Source of the DNA: Nocardioides ungokensis
Lineage (GTDB): Bacteria; Actinomycetota; Actinomycetes; Propionibacteriales; Nocardioidaceae
NCBI RefSeq assembly: GCF_013466985.1
Contig: NZ_CP059164.1
Coordinates: 1,187,001 to 1,251,000 of the forward strand
DNA length: 64,000 bases
Direction: 5' to 3'
The translations under genes and the position numbers were made by a program. This document shows, in pieces, positions 40,169-49,493 of this stretch. The number at the start of each line of letters is the position of its first letter. Positions within the stretch are counted from its first letter, which is position 1. The notes beneath the pieces were generated by a model. The model was not told the DNA's origin, did not search any database, and was given only the letters and a program-made list of their open reading frames with translations.

Positions 40169-41257
40169 ATGCCAGCCAACGGGACCATCGACAACTTCTG
40201 GGCCGTGATCCCCGCGGGAGGTGCCGGCACCCGGCTCTGGCCGCTCTCGCGCTCCCACGCCCCCAAGTTCCTGCACGACCTGACCGGCAGCGGCATGTCG
40301 CTGCTGCAGGAGACCTGGGCGCGGCTCGCGCCGCTCGCCGAGGAGCGGTTCCTGGTCGTGACCGGGCGGGTGCACCGCAGCGCCGTCGCCGAGCAGCTGC
40401 CCGCCCTCGGGCCGGACGCGGTGATGGCCGAGCCCTCGCCCCGCGACTCCATGGCCGCCATCGGCCTCGCCGCCGCCCTGCTCGAGCGCGAGGACCCGGA
40501 CGCCGTGATGGGCTCGTTCGCGGCCGACCACGTGATCACCGACCCCGAGGCCTTCGGTGCGGCGGTGCGGGTCGCGGTCGAGGCCGCCCGGGACGGCTGG
40601 CTGGTCACGCTCGGCATCGAGCCGACCTTCGCCTCCCCGGCCTTCGGGTACATCGCGATGGGCGACGACCTGCCGGGGTCCCCGGGGGTCCGGGCCGTGC
40701 GTGCGTTCGTGGAGAAGCCCTCCGCGGAGGTGGCTGCGGGCTACCTGGCCGACGGCTCGTACCGGTGGAACGCGGGCATGTTCGTGGTCCGGCCGGGAGT
40801 GCTGCTGGACCTGCTCGCGACGTGGCAACCGGAGTTCGCCGCCGCGCTGCGCAGCATCGCCGCCGAGCCCGAGCGGCTCGAGGAGCTCTGGCCGACGCTC
40901 CCGCGCATCGCGCTCGACCACGCCATCGCCGAGCCGGCCGCGGAGGCGGGCCGCGTGGTCGTCGTACCCGTGTCGTTCGGGTGGGACGACATCGGCGACT
41001 TCGACTCCCTGGCCGCCCTGCTGGACCGCACAGGGGACGGGACGACGGTGCTCGGCGACAGCGCGCTGGTGAGGACCGTCGACGCCAGCGGCCTCGTGGT
41101 GCCGCGGTCGGGCCGGGTCGTGGCGGTGGTCGGGCTCGACGACGTGGTCGTCGTCGACACGCCTGACGCGCTGCTGGTGACCACACGGGCGCGCGCCCAG
41201 GAGGTCAAGCAGGTCGTGGCCGCGCTGAAGGAGTCCGACCGGGCCGACCTCACCTGA
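40169..41257 (+). CDS. manC: mannose-1-phosphate guanylyltransferase
   Basis: A 362-residue nucleotidyltransferase making GDP-mannose from mannose-1-phosphate and GTP. The signature loop is AVIPAGGAGTRLWPLSRS with PKFL following; FVEKPSAEVAAGYL and RWNAGMFVVRPG are the second and third family motifs. It has no isomerase domain, so it is the monofunctional type. The phosphomannomutase at 49892 supplies its substrate, so the region provides mannose donors for envelope glycans. Mtb Rv3264c is the likely counterpart. Confidence 0.93.
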   Translation: MPANGTIDNFWAVIPAGGAGTRLWPLSRSHAPKFLHDLTGSGMSLLQETWARLAPLAEERFLVVTGRVHRSAVAEQLPALGPDAVMAEPSPRDSMAAIGLAAALLEREDPDAVMGSFAADHVITDPEAFGAAVRVAVEAARDGWLVTLGIEPTFASPAFGYIAMGDDLPGSPGVRAVRAFVEKPSAEVAAGYLADGSYRWNAGMFVVRPGVLLDLLATWQPEFAAALRSIAAEPERLEELWPTLPRIALDHAIAEPAAEAGRVVVVPVSFGWDDIGDFDSLAALLDRTGDGTTVLGDSALVRTVDASGLVVPRSGRVVAVVGLDDVVVVDTPDALLVTTRARAQEVKQVVAALKESDRADLT

Positions 41258-41282
41258 CGGTGCTGGCCGGCCCGGCCGGAGC

Positions 41283-42041
41283 TCACATCGCGCTGGGCTC
41301 GGGGGAGTCGGTGTAGGGGTACTTCAGCATGAAGCTGTTCAGGGCCGCTCCGGAGACGTCCGTGCAGTACTGGAACACGCCGACCTGCTTCTTCGGGTCC
41401 GTGCCGCCCGTGCCGCCGGCCGACCAGTGCGTGAACGCCACGTGCTGGCCGGAGGGGAACTTCTTGCCGCCCTCGTCCTTCGACGTCCAGGGCGCGGCGA
41501 TGAACTTGTCGCGGAAGTTGGTGGTGCTGGAGAGCTTGTCGGCGATGGCGTGCATCTGGGTCACCGCGCCGCTGTCGTTGGCGATGGTGCTGTCGTACCA
41601 GAGGATCGTGTAGCCGTGCTCGAGGTTGTGCACGAGCGCCTCGAGCGGCGGCCGGTCCTCGGGGGCGTAGAACTTGCGCGACATCGGGGCGGGAGCCACG
41701 CCCGCCTCGTTCCAGTGCTTGCCGAACGCCGGCGGGGCGGTCGAGTAGTCGACCGGGGTGCCGGTGGGGACGTGCTGCTGGTTGCCGGTCGCGGGCTGGG
41801 TCGTCACCTTGCCGCAGACCGAGGCCGGGGCGCCGATCGAGGCGAGGTCCTTGCCGTTGTACTGGCGGGCGTCCCACCAGTCCTTGATCGGCTTGAACGC
41901 TGCGGCTCCGACGATCAGCACGGCGATGAGGGCGCAGACCCCGACGATGGCCAGGCCGCGATTGCGCTCGCTGCCCTTCTGCTTCTTGCGGATCTCGTCG
42001 ATGACCGCTTGGCGGTCGGACTTGGCGGGCTTCTTGGCCAC
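41283..42041 (-). CDS. DUF3105 membrane-anchored protein
   Basis: A 252-residue protein with a charged N-terminus (KKPAKSDRQAVIDEIRKKQK), one transmembrane helix (about 28-48) and an extracellular DUF3105 domain: HWNEAGVAPAPMSRKFYAPE, ALVHNLEHGYTILWYD and HVAFTHWSAGG. The NLEHG motif with conserved His suggests metal or redox chemistry, but the family is uncharacterised. Two Cys (VCGKV, YCTDV) could pair. It converges on manC with a 25-nt gap. Confidence 0.87.
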   Translation of the reverse strand: MAKKPAKSDRQAVIDEIRKKQKGSERNRGLAIVGVCALIAVLIVGAAAFKPIKDWWDARQYNGKDLASIGAPASVCGKVTTQPATGNQQHVPTGTPVDYSTAPPAFGKHWNEAGVAPAPMSRKFYAPEDRPPLEALVHNLEHGYTILWYDSTIANDSGAVTQMHAIADKLSSTTNFRDKFIAAPWTSKDEGGKKFPSGQHVAFTHWSAGGTGGTDPKKQVGVFQYCTDVSGAALNSFMLKYPYTDSPEPSAM

Positions 42042-42097
42042 GGGTCGGGTTCCTCGTTCGGTGCGTGTGCTGGTTGGACGTCGGTCGACGGCAGAGT

Positions 42098-43111
42098 CTA
42101 CGGACTGACCGGTCGCAATCCGACGCGACCGGAGGTTTCGGGACCGTCGGGGGCGGTCACTGCCCGCCAGCCGTGGGCGAAGGCGACAGCAGCGACCACC
42201 GTGAACGTGGTCGGATCGGTGCCGACGACGAGCTCGCCGGCGTCATCGGTGACCGAGGCGCCCGGGCCGAGCACCGTGTGCAGCGCGGCCACCAGCTCGG
42301 CCGCCGGGGCGGCTGTCCCGAACGGCGCGCGGTCGTCCGGGTCCCCGGCGAGGGCGCGGACCACCGCCTCGCGGGCGCCGTAGCCGAACATGTCGGCGCC
42401 CTCGGCACGGACCAGCGCGACGGCGCCGGGACCGTCCTCGCCGGGCGGCAGCACCAGGTCGGCACGCCCGCGGACGACGGCGAAGGGACGGCCGCCGAGC
42501 TTGCCCTGCGCCAGCTCGCTCATGCCGGCGATCTCGTCGGCGACCGCGGGGGCGGTCACCGCCAGGGGGTTGCCGTGAGCGTCCACGCGCCCGGCGAACT
42601 CCTCGAGGACCAGCAGGCCCGCGGCGCCGACCGCGATGTCGGTCTGGCCCTCGCGCCACGCCCGGCCCGCGGTGTCGGTGACGACCACGGCCACGTTGCG
42701 GCCGGTGCGCCGACGGATGTCGGAGCGCAGCGCGCGCGCGGACGCGTCGGGGTCCTCCGGCAGCAGCACCACCGTGCCGCTCTCGACGTTGGAGGCGTCG
42801 ATGCCGGCGGCCGCCATGGTCAGCCCGTGCCGAGTGCGCACGATCGCGGTCGGTCCGCGCCGCGCGACCACGCGGACGGTCTCGCCGGGGAGGGCCTCCT
42901 CCCGGGTGCCGGGGCGGACCCGCCCCTCGGCCTTGCTGACCACCTTGCTGGTCACCACCACGACGTCGCCGTCCTCCAGCTCGACCAGGGGCAGCAGCAG
43001 GGCCGCGAGGTCGTCACCGGCGCGCACCTCGGGCACCCCGGAGGGGGCCAGGACGTTGATGGCGCCCTCGGGCGGCGCTGCCGTCGCGGGAGCGACCGGG
43101 TCGGTGGTCAT
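42098..43111 (-). CDS. fbiB: coenzyme F420-0:L-glutamate ligase, without C-terminal nitroreductase domain
   Basis: A 337-residue CofE/FbiB protein. The ligase domain (about 15-245) has VVVVTSKVVSKAEGRVRPG, TIVRTRHGLTMAAAGIDASN-like sequence and VVVTDTAGRAWREGQTDIAVG. It adds glutamates to F420-0. The final 90 residues are much shorter than the FMN/nitroreductase domain of the approximately 450-residue mycobacterial FbiB. The ATG at 43111 overlaps the fbiA stop as ATGA. The reductase step may therefore be carried out by another protein. Confidence 0.9.
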   Translation of the reverse strand: MTTDPVAPATAAPPEGAINVLAPSGVPEVRAGDDLAALLLPLVELEDGDVVVVTSKVVSKAEGRVRPGTREEALPGETVRVVARRGPTAIVRTRHGLTMAAAGIDASNVESGTVVLLPEDPDASARALRSDIRRRTGRNVAVVVTDTAGRAWREGQTDIAVGAAGLLVLEEFAGRVDAHGNPLAVTAPAVADEIAGMSELAQGKLGGRPFAVVRGRADLVLPPGEDGPGAVALVRAEGADMFGYGAREAVVRALAGDPDDRAPFGTAAPAAELVAALHTVLGPGASVTDDAGELVVGTDPTTFTVVAAVAFAHGWRAVTAPDGPETSGRVGLRPVSP

Positions 43112-44121
43112 CCGGCCACGAGCTGCACGGCCGCGGCGGCCATCGCGGCCGTGGCGTCGGGGTCGGTCATCATCAGCGGGACGGCGCGGCAGGCGAGCCC
43201 GGCCCCGGTGAGCCGCGGCACCTGGTCGGCGTCGCGCTCGTCGACCAGCCACCCGTCGAGGACGCCGCCGTCGCTGCGGGCGCCGTAGTGGAGTCCGACG
43301 CCGGCCGCGCTCACCTCGACCCCGATCGAGGTCAGCATCTGCTCGGCCATCCCGCGCACGTGGGTCCCGCCGACGATGGGGGAGAGGCCCACGACCGGGG
43401 CCCGTGTCGCGGCGACGGCCTCGCGGACGCGCGGCACGCCGAGGATCGTGCCGACGGAGACCACAGGGTTCGACGGCGGCAGCACCACGAGGTCGGCGTC
43501 GGTGATGGCGTCGATGACGCCGGGGCCTGGCGTGGACTCCTCGAGGCCCACGACGACGACCGTCTCCGCCGGCACCTGGGCCCGGAGGCGGACCCAGTAC
43601 TCCTGGAAGTGCACGACCCGACGGCCGCTGGGGGAGTCGGGGTCGGCGATGGCCACGTGGGTCTCGACCCGGTCGTCGGTCATGGGGAGGAGGCGGACGC
43701 CGGCACCCCAGACCGGGTCGAGCCAGCGACGGCACAGTGCCTCGGTCACCTGCGAGAGCGGGTAGCCGGCGTCGAGCATCTGGGTCCGGACCAGGTGGGT
43801 CGCGACGTCCCGGTCGCCGAGGCCGAACCAGGTCGGCTCGACGCCGTACTCCGCGAGCTCGGTGCGCACGCTCCAGGTCTCGTCGCGACGACCCCAGCCG
43901 CGCTCGGGGTCGATGCCGTCGCCGAGGGTGTACATCACCGTGTCGAGGTCGGGGCAGACCTTGAGGCCGTGCACCCAGAGGTCGTCGGCGGTGTTCGCGA
44001 CCACCGTGACCCAGGCGTCGGGGGAGACCCCCGGGAGGGTGCCGGAACCGATGCCGTGGAGGAGCCCCTGCAGGAAGCGGGCTCCGCCCATGCCCCCGGA
44101 GAGGACCGTGATGTTGCGCAT
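43108..44121 (-). CDS. fbiA: 2-phospho-L-lactate/PEP transferase of F420 biosynthesis
   Basis: A 337-residue CofD/FbiA protein. ITVLSGGMGGARFLQGLLHG is the N-terminal substrate loop; VANTADDLWVHGLKVCPDLD and LPPSNPVVSVGTILGVP are further family blocks. It joins the phosphoenolpyruvyl (or lactyl) group to the deazaflavin Fo to give dehydro-F420-0, which FbiB then processes. It is the first gene of a two-gene operon and divergent from whiB across a 239-nt region rich in repeats. Confidence 0.93.
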   Translation of the reverse strand: MRNITVLSGGMGGARFLQGLLHGIGSGTLPGVSPDAWVTVVANTADDLWVHGLKVCPDLDTVMYTLGDGIDPERGWGRRDETWSVRTELAEYGVEPTWFGLGDRDVATHLVRTQMLDAGYPLSQVTEALCRRWLDPVWGAGVRLLPMTDDRVETHVAIADPDSPSGRRVVHFQEYWVRLRAQVPAETVVVVGLEESTPGPGVIDAITDADLVVLPPSNPVVSVGTILGVPRVREAVAATRAPVVGLSPIVGGTHVRGMAEQMLTSIGVEVSAAGVGLHYGARSDGGVLDGWLVDERDADQVPRLTGAGLACRAVPLMMTDPDATAAMAAAAVQLVAG

Positions 44122-44171
44122 GGTGCCTATCTTTCCCCACGAGGGGTACGTCCCCCACGCAATAGCCCGTT

Positions 44172-44205
44172 CGGGTGGTTCCTGCGGAGCACATCCGGGT
44201 GGTTC
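44172..44205. repeat. direct repeats upstream of whiB/fbiA
   Basis: CGGGTGGTTC occurs at 44172-44181 and again at 44196-44205, 24 bp apart. An inverted repeat TCTGCT-CTAT-AGCAGA follows from about 44203. The spacing of just over two helical turns suits paired regulator binding. Confidence 0.5.
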
Positions 44206-44226
44206 TGCTCTATAGCAGATCCGCGC

Positions 44227-44256
44227 TTGACTTGTGGTGTACGACAGGCATGTAAT
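44227..44256 (+). promoter_or_regulatory. promoter of whiB
   Basis: TTGACT (44227-44232) and TGTAAT (44251-44256) are separated by 18 nt. An inverted repeat TTCTTC-GTA-GAAGAA (44267-44281) lies just after the expected start site. Confidence 0.55.
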
Positions 44257-44360
44257 TCCCACAGTGTTCTTCGTAGAAGAATCCGGTTTCTTCCGATAGG
44301 GGATCGGGGGTGCGGGGGGCCAGTGGGACAAGGCAGTACCGGGTCGAAAGGGCGAGTGCC

Positions 44361-44614
44361 GTGAGAGAACTCTTTCTCCTCGACGGGGACGCCGAAGAAG
44401 CGGGTGGCAGGACCGTGCGTTGTGCGCACAGACGGACCCCGAGGCGTTCTTCCCCGAAAAGGGAGGATCAACCAGGGAGGCCAAGAAGGTCTGCCTGACG
44501 TGTGAGGTGCGGGACGAGTGTCTCGAGTCCGCACTGATGAACGACGAGCGCTTCGGCATCTGGGGCGGTCTCTCCGAACGAGAGCGCCGCAAGCTGAAGA
44601 AGCGCGCAGTCTGA
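44361..44614 (+). CDS. whiB: WhiB family iron-sulfur regulator (WhiB2/WblB type), frameshifted
   Basis: A protein of 84 residues when one base is restored. It begins VRELFLLDGDAEEAG, and after the break reads ALCAQTDPEAFFPEKGGST. Four Cys are seen, in ALCAQ, VCLTCEVRDEC. The GIWGG turn (RFGIWGGLSERERRKLKK) and a basic tail end the protein. One G missing at 44402-44404 restores AGWQDRALCAQ. WhiB2-type proteins bind a [4Fe-4S] cluster, act with SigA and control septation or development. GTG 44361 has a GGGCGAG-like ribosome-binding site. Its place between fbiA and a cell-wall glycosyltransferase is conserved, from memory. Confidence 0.92.
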
Positions 44615-44715
44615 GTCGGGCGAACCCCGTCGCGTAGTTGTGTGCCCCGGTGACGGGGCACACACGCGAGGGCGGGGGTCCGACCCGCCCGGTCGGAGGT
44701 CGGGGACCGGCCCGT

Positions 44716-44729
44716 TAGGGTTCTTGGTC
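44716..44729 (+). promoter_or_regulatory. leaderless promoter of the large glycosyltransferase gene
   Basis: TAGGGT (44716-44721) is 8 nt before GTG 44730. Confidence 0.5.
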
Positions 44730-47599
44730 GTGCATACGACGGTCGCCGCGCTGCTGGTCAGCCACGATGGAGAGCGCTGGCTCCCGTCGGTGATCTCCGG
44801 ACTCCAGAGTCAGGTCTCTCCCGTCGATCGCGTGGTCGCGATCGACACCGGCAGCAAGGACGGCAGCGCCGCCCTGCTCGAAGAGGCGTTCGACGAGGTG
44901 CTCCGCTCGCCCGGGTCCACCTCCTTCCCCGCCGCGGTGGCGCTGGGGCTCGATCGGCTGGCCACGTCCGGCACCGACTGCGAGTGGGTGTGGATCCTCC
45001 ACGACGACGCCAACCCCGAGCCCGACGCCCTGGCCGCGCTGCTGGCAGCGGCCGAGGCGGACCCCGAGGCCGACGTGCTCGGCCCCAAGCTGCGCGAGTG
45101 GCCCTCGCTGAAGCGGCTGCTCGAGCTGGGCGTCACCATCTCCGGCACCGGCCGGCGCGAGACCGGACTCGAGCGTGGTGAGTACGACCAGGGGCAGCAC
45201 GACCAGGTCCGCACCGTGCTGGCGGTCAACACCGCCGGGATGCTGGTCCGCCGTCGGGTGCTGGAGAAGCTCGGCGGTTTCGACCAGCAGCTGCCCATCT
45301 TCGGCAACGACATCGACTTCGGCTGGCGCGCCGCGACCGCCGGCCACCGGACCCTCATCGTCCCGCAGGCCGTGGTCTTCCACGCGGAGGCGGCGCACCG
45401 AGGGGTACGGCGCACCCCGCTGACCGGGCGGCACACGCACTACCAGGAGCGCCGCGCCGCCCTCTACACGCTGCTGGCCAACTCCCGCACCCGCGCGCTG
45501 CCGTTCCAGCTCGTGCGGCTCGGGTTCGGCACCATCCTGCGGATGATCGGCTTCCTGCTGGTCCGCTCCGTCGGCGAGGCGCTCGACGAGCTCGCCGCCC
45601 TGGTGTCGCTGTACTCCAGCCCCCGCGAGATCCTCGCGGCCCGGCGCTCCCGGCAGGGCCGCCAGGTCGTGGCTCCTGCCGACGTCCGCCCCCTGCTCGC
45701 CCCGACCTGGCTGCCCTACCGGCACGGCCTGGACTTCGTCGGCGACCTGCTGGCCGCGGCGACCAACCAGGCCCAGGACGTCGCGGAACGCCGCCGCGCG
45801 GCCAAGGCCGAGGCGCAGCCCGCGGCCGCGGCCGCTCGCCGGCCCGCCCACGACGACGAGGACATGCTGGGCGAGGACACCGGCGTAGTGGCCCGCTTCC
45901 TCACCAGCCCGGTGGCCCTGTCGGTCGCGCTGTTCGTGCTGCTCGCCCTGGTGGGCGCCCGGTCGGCGTTCGGCTCCCTCGCCGGCGGCGGGCTCTCACC
46001 CGTGCCGCAGGCTGCAGGCGACTGGTGGCGCCTGTGGACCGAGTCGTGGCATCCGCTCGGCCAGGGCACGGCGGTCCCGGCCCCGGCGTACGTCCTGCCC
46101 TTCGCCGCCCTCGCCACGCTGTTCGGGGGCAGCCCGTCGGCCGTGGTGACCGCGATCTTCGTCCTCGTCGTGCCGCTCGGCCTGTGGGGTGCCTGGCGCT
46201 TCCTGCGCGTGGTCGGCCGGCTCGCCTCGCCGGTGGGCGCACCGCGCTGGCTGCTGCTGTGGGGGGCCGCCACCTACGCGCTCGTGCCGGTCGTGAGCGG
46301 CGCGTGGGGTGACGGGCGCTTCGGCACCGTCGTCGTCGCCGCCCTGCTGCCGTGGCTGGCCCACGCCGCGCTGGGCTTCGCCGACCCCGAGGCGGACCGC
46401 CGCTGGCGCGCCGCCTGGCGCTGCGCGCTGCTGCTGGCGCTCGGATCTGCCTTCGCGCCGGGCCTGTGGTTCTTCGCCCTCCTGCTCGGCCTGGTCGTCA
46501 CGGCCGCGGCCGCCGTCGTCGTCCGCGGCGCCGTGCGCGACCGCTCCGCCTGGGGGCCGCCGGCGACCGCGCTGGGCGCGGTGCCCGTCCTGCTTCTGCC
46601 GTGGTGGCTGCCCGCCCTCCAGCACGGGGCCGGTGAGGCCATGCTGCTCGAGGCCGGTCGGCTCCCGGTCGCGATGGTCGACGCCCTCGACCTGGTCACC
46701 GGGCGGGTGGGCGACCTGGGTGCCCCCGCCTGGCTCGGCATCGTCCTCGCGGTGCTCGCCGTGCTCGCGCTGATCCCGCGCTCGACCCGGGTGCCGGTGA
46801 TCGTCTGCTGGATCGTCGCCGCGGTCGCGGCGGTGACCGCCGCCGTCGTCGGCACCATCACCCTCGACCTGGCCACGACCTCCACCCACGCCGCGCTCGG
46901 CTCCCTGGTGGTGGTCCTGCAGGGCACGTTCGTCGTGGCGGCCTCGCTCGGAGCACAGGCCGTCGTCGAGAACTCCACGGACTCCGCCCCCCTGTGGCGG
47001 CGCGGGATCGGGGCGGTGCTGGTCGTCGTCGCGGGCGTGGTGCCGCTGGTGGGTCTCGGCTGGTTCGTGGTCGGCGGCCACGACCGGCTCGACGAGACCG
47101 CCGGCGAGGGCATCCCGGCCTACATGGTGCAGAGCTCCATGACCGGTGACGCCCACGGGATCCTGGTGGTCCGCGGCGACGTCGACCACGGCCTCACCTA
47201 CACGGTCCGGCGCGGCGACGGGGTGACCCTCGGCGAGGACGAGATCATCGACCTCTCGGCCGAGGACCCCGGCTTCACGCGGGCGGTGCGGGCCCTGGCC
47301 TCACGACCCACCCGGAGGTCGTCGACCTGCTGGCCAGCCGGGGCATCGAGTACGTCGTGCTGCCCTCGCCGGCCGACGGCAACGTGGCCTCGGCCCTCGA
47401 CGCCACGGGCGGCCTGGTGCAGGCCAGTGCCGAGGACCGCTCCACCCGGGCCTGGAAGGTCGCCCGGCAACCCGACCCGACGGCTGTCGACGGCCCGCGC
47501 TCGTGGCTGCGGATCGGCCTCCTCGTCCTCCAGGCCGTGGCGATCGTGGTCGTGGCCGTCCTCTGCGTGCCTACCAGTGAACGGAGGCGTCGCCGGTGA
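44730..47599 (+). CDS. large membrane GT2 glycosyltransferase, frameshifted
   Basis: A protein of about 956 residues after one base is restored. The N-terminal GT2 domain (about 1-260) has VAALLVSHDGERWLPSVISG, VVAIDTGSKDGSAAL, WVWILHDDANPEPDALA and GGFDQQLPIFGNDIDFGWRA. The rest holds about 12 hydrophobic helices and a C-terminal soluble part. One base missing at about 47299-47301 (ggcctcacg, for ggccctcacg) restores LALTTHPEVVDLLASRG. Such giant GT2 proteins beside whiB are conserved in actinobacteria and thought to act in cell-wall glycan assembly; the sugar is unknown. The end overlaps the DUF5719 gene as GTGA. Confidence 0.88.
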
Positions 47600-48987
47600 G
47601 CCACCCGACGTCCGGACGCCGCTCCGTGAGGCGCCGCGTCCGCCTCGACACCACCACCGTGCTCGCGGTGGTGCTGCCCCTGCTGACCATCGGGTCGCTG
47701 CTGCTGGTGCGACCGGGGGACTCCCCGGACCTCAGCAGCCCGCCGACCCGGACCACCCTGACCAGCGCCTCGATCGTGTGCCCCTCCGCGATGCCGGCAT
47801 CGCCGGCGGGCTACCTCTCGACGACGAGCAAGGGAGCCAAGGGCAAGGTCGACGTGACCGCGGGGTCGACGTCGACGAAGGCCTCGCTCTCCGAGGGGAC
47901 GGTGACCACCGTCCGTCCGGGCACCGGGCCGTTCGTGGTCACCGGTCAGGACGAGCTGGCCCCCGGCCTGGTCGGAGCCCGCTCCGGCGGCGCGAGCCAG
48001 CTGGCGGCCGTGGCCTGCCCGGCACCCTCGCCCGACCAATGGTTCACCGGAGTCGGCGCGGGAGCGCGCCACGACTCCGTCCTCGAGCTGGTCAACCCCG
48101 ACGCCGGTCCGGCAGTTGCCGACATCACCGTCTCGGCCGGCACCGGACAGATCGACGTCCCGCGCCTGCGCGGGGTGTCCGTGCCCGGCCACAGCAGCAT
48201 CCGGCTCGACCTGGGCCAGGTCTCGCCCCGCCGCGGCGAGCTGGCGCTCCACGTGGTCACCTCCCGCGGCCGGCTGGCCGCCACGGTGCTGGACAGTTCC
48301 GACGAGCTCGGCCGCGGCCAGGCCAGCCAGGACTGGCTGCCGGCCCAGCAGGCGCCGTCGACCGACAACTTCCTGCTCGGCCTCGGAGCCGGGCCCGGCG
48401 GACGGCTGCTCACGCTGGCCAACGACGCCGACAGCGAGGTGCGGGCCACCGTGCGCTTCGTCAGCGAGGACTCGGTCTTCGCGCCCGAGGGCATCGGCGA
48501 GGTGCGGGTGCCGCCCCAGGGCGTGGCCCGGCTCGCGCTCTCGGCGGCGCTCCAGTCCGCCATCGACAAGGGCGTGGTCGGGGTGGAGGTCACCTCCGAG
48601 CAGCCGCTGACCGCGACCCTGCGCACCTTCGCCGGCGGGGACCTGTCGCACGCCGTGGCAGGCCCGCAGATCCGATCCGGAGCGTCGGTGATCGTCCCGG
48701 CGGGCGCCAAGAAGGTCCTCCTCGCGGGCGCCCAGGCCGTCGGGGCTGCCACCGTGGTGGCGCGCTCGGCCACCGGCGAGGAGCTGGCCCACACCCGTGC
48801 CGACCTGCGGCCCGGGCGCGGCACGGTCGTGCCCGTGCCCCCGCGGGCGACGCTGGTCACGGTGGTGCCCGAGGGCACCAGCGTCAGCGGGGCCGTGATC
48901 GTCTCGGGTGCCGGAGCCGCCGTGGTGCCGCTGACGGAGTCGCTGATGAGCGGCCTGGTCCCGGACGTCCGTCCAGGACTCTCCTAG
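47596..48987 (+). CDS. DUF5719 family secreted/membrane protein
   Basis: A 463-residue protein with one N-terminal hydrophobic helix (about 20-42) and a large extracytoplasmic beta-rich region (SVLELVNPDAGPAVADITVS, then GHSSIRLDLGQVSPRRGEL) typical of DUF5719. It has no catalytic motif that I recognise. The helix lacks a clear cleavage site, so it is probably anchored. GTG 47596 overlaps the preceding stop, so it is co-translated with the large glycosyltransferase and may assist it. It converges on the zincin-like gene with a gap of only 4 nt. Confidence 0.85.
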   Translation: MSHPTSGRRSVRRRVRLDTTTVLAVVLPLLTIGSLLLVRPGDSPDLSSPPTRTTLTSASIVCPSAMPASPAGYLSTTSKGAKGKVDVTAGSTSTKASLSEGTVTTVRPGTGPFVVTGQDELAPGLVGARSGGASQLAAVACPAPSPDQWFTGVGAGARHDSVLELVNPDAGPAVADITVSAGTGQIDVPRLRGVSVPGHSSIRLDLGQVSPRRGELALHVVTSRGRLAATVLDSSDELGRGQASQDWLPAQQAPSTDNFLLGLGAGPGGRLLTLANDADSEVRATVRFVSEDSVFAPEGIGEVRVPPQGVARLALSAALQSAIDKGVVGVEVTSEQPLTATLRTFAGGDLSHAVAGPQIRSGASVIVPAGAKKVLLAGAQAVGAATVVARSATGEELAHTRADLRPGRGTVVPVPPRATLVTVVPEGTSVSGAVIVSGAGAAVVPLTESLMSGLVPDVRPGLS

Positions 48988-48991
48988 TGCC

Positions 48992-49444
48992 TCAGTCCGC
49001 GTCGCCCTCGTAGCGGGGGTCGACCTGCTCGGCCTCGATGCCGAGCAGCTCTGCGACCTGCTCGACGACGACGGTGAGCACCATCGCCTCGAGGTCGGTG
49101 CGTGTCTCGCAGCGGTGCTCGATCGGGCGCCGGAACAGCACGAGGCGGGTCGGGTCACCGCCGGTGCCGCGCACCAGGGACGAGAGCGGCACCGTCCCCG
49201 AGTCCCAGTCGTCGGGGATCTGCGGTGCGTCCTCGACGGCGTACTCCACCAGCCCGAGGCGGTCCTGCCAGCGTTCGTCGATCTCCGTCACGATGCTCAG
49301 GGCGAGGTCGTCGAAGCGCTCCCGGGCGGTCCGCAGCTCCGGGCGACCGGGGTCGCGGGGCACCACGGCGGGGCCCCGCATGCCGCGTCCGCGACGGTCC
49401 CGTCGCCGGCGTACGGCGGTGGTGCGAGAGCTGGCGTCTTCCAC
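48992..49444 (-). CDS. zincin-like metallopeptidase family protein, apparently degenerate
   Basis: A 150-residue protein of the small actinobacterial metallopeptidase family found beside DUF3499. The fold-defining segments are RERFDDLALSIVTEIDERWQ and VLTVVVEQVAELLGIEAEQV. In the expected HExxH position the sequence reads VEQVA, so the zinc-binding His residues are missing and peptidase activity is doubtful. GTG 49444 is the start because TAGGCT lies 6 nt upstream. Confidence 0.82.
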   Translation of the reverse strand: MEDASSRTTAVRRRRDRRGRGMRGPAVVPRDPGRPELRTARERFDDLALSIVTEIDERWQDRLGLVEYAVEDAPQIPDDWDSGTVPLSSLVRGTGGDPTRLVLFRRPIEHRCETRTDLEAMVLTVVVEQVAELLGIEAEQVDPRYEGDAD

Positions 49445-49456
49445 GCCGCGAGCCTA
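49445..49456 (-). promoter_or_regulatory. leaderless promoter of the zincin-like gene
   Basis: Minus-strand TAGGCT (49451-49456) is followed by 6 nt and GTG 49444. Confidence 0.55.
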
Positions 49457-49480
49457 ATGGGGGCGCGACCTGACGGCAGG

Positions 49481-49493
49481 TAGCGTCTGCGCC
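49481..49493 (+). promoter_or_regulatory. leaderless promoter of the DUF3499 gene
   Basis: TAGCGT (49481-49486) is 7 nt before GTG 49494. Confidence 0.6.

Noticed and set aside
44420..44614. WhiB gene starting at the TTG of 44420
   Set aside because: It would lose the conserved MRELFLL-type N-terminus, which is present in the next frame from GTG 44361 and joins with one restored base.
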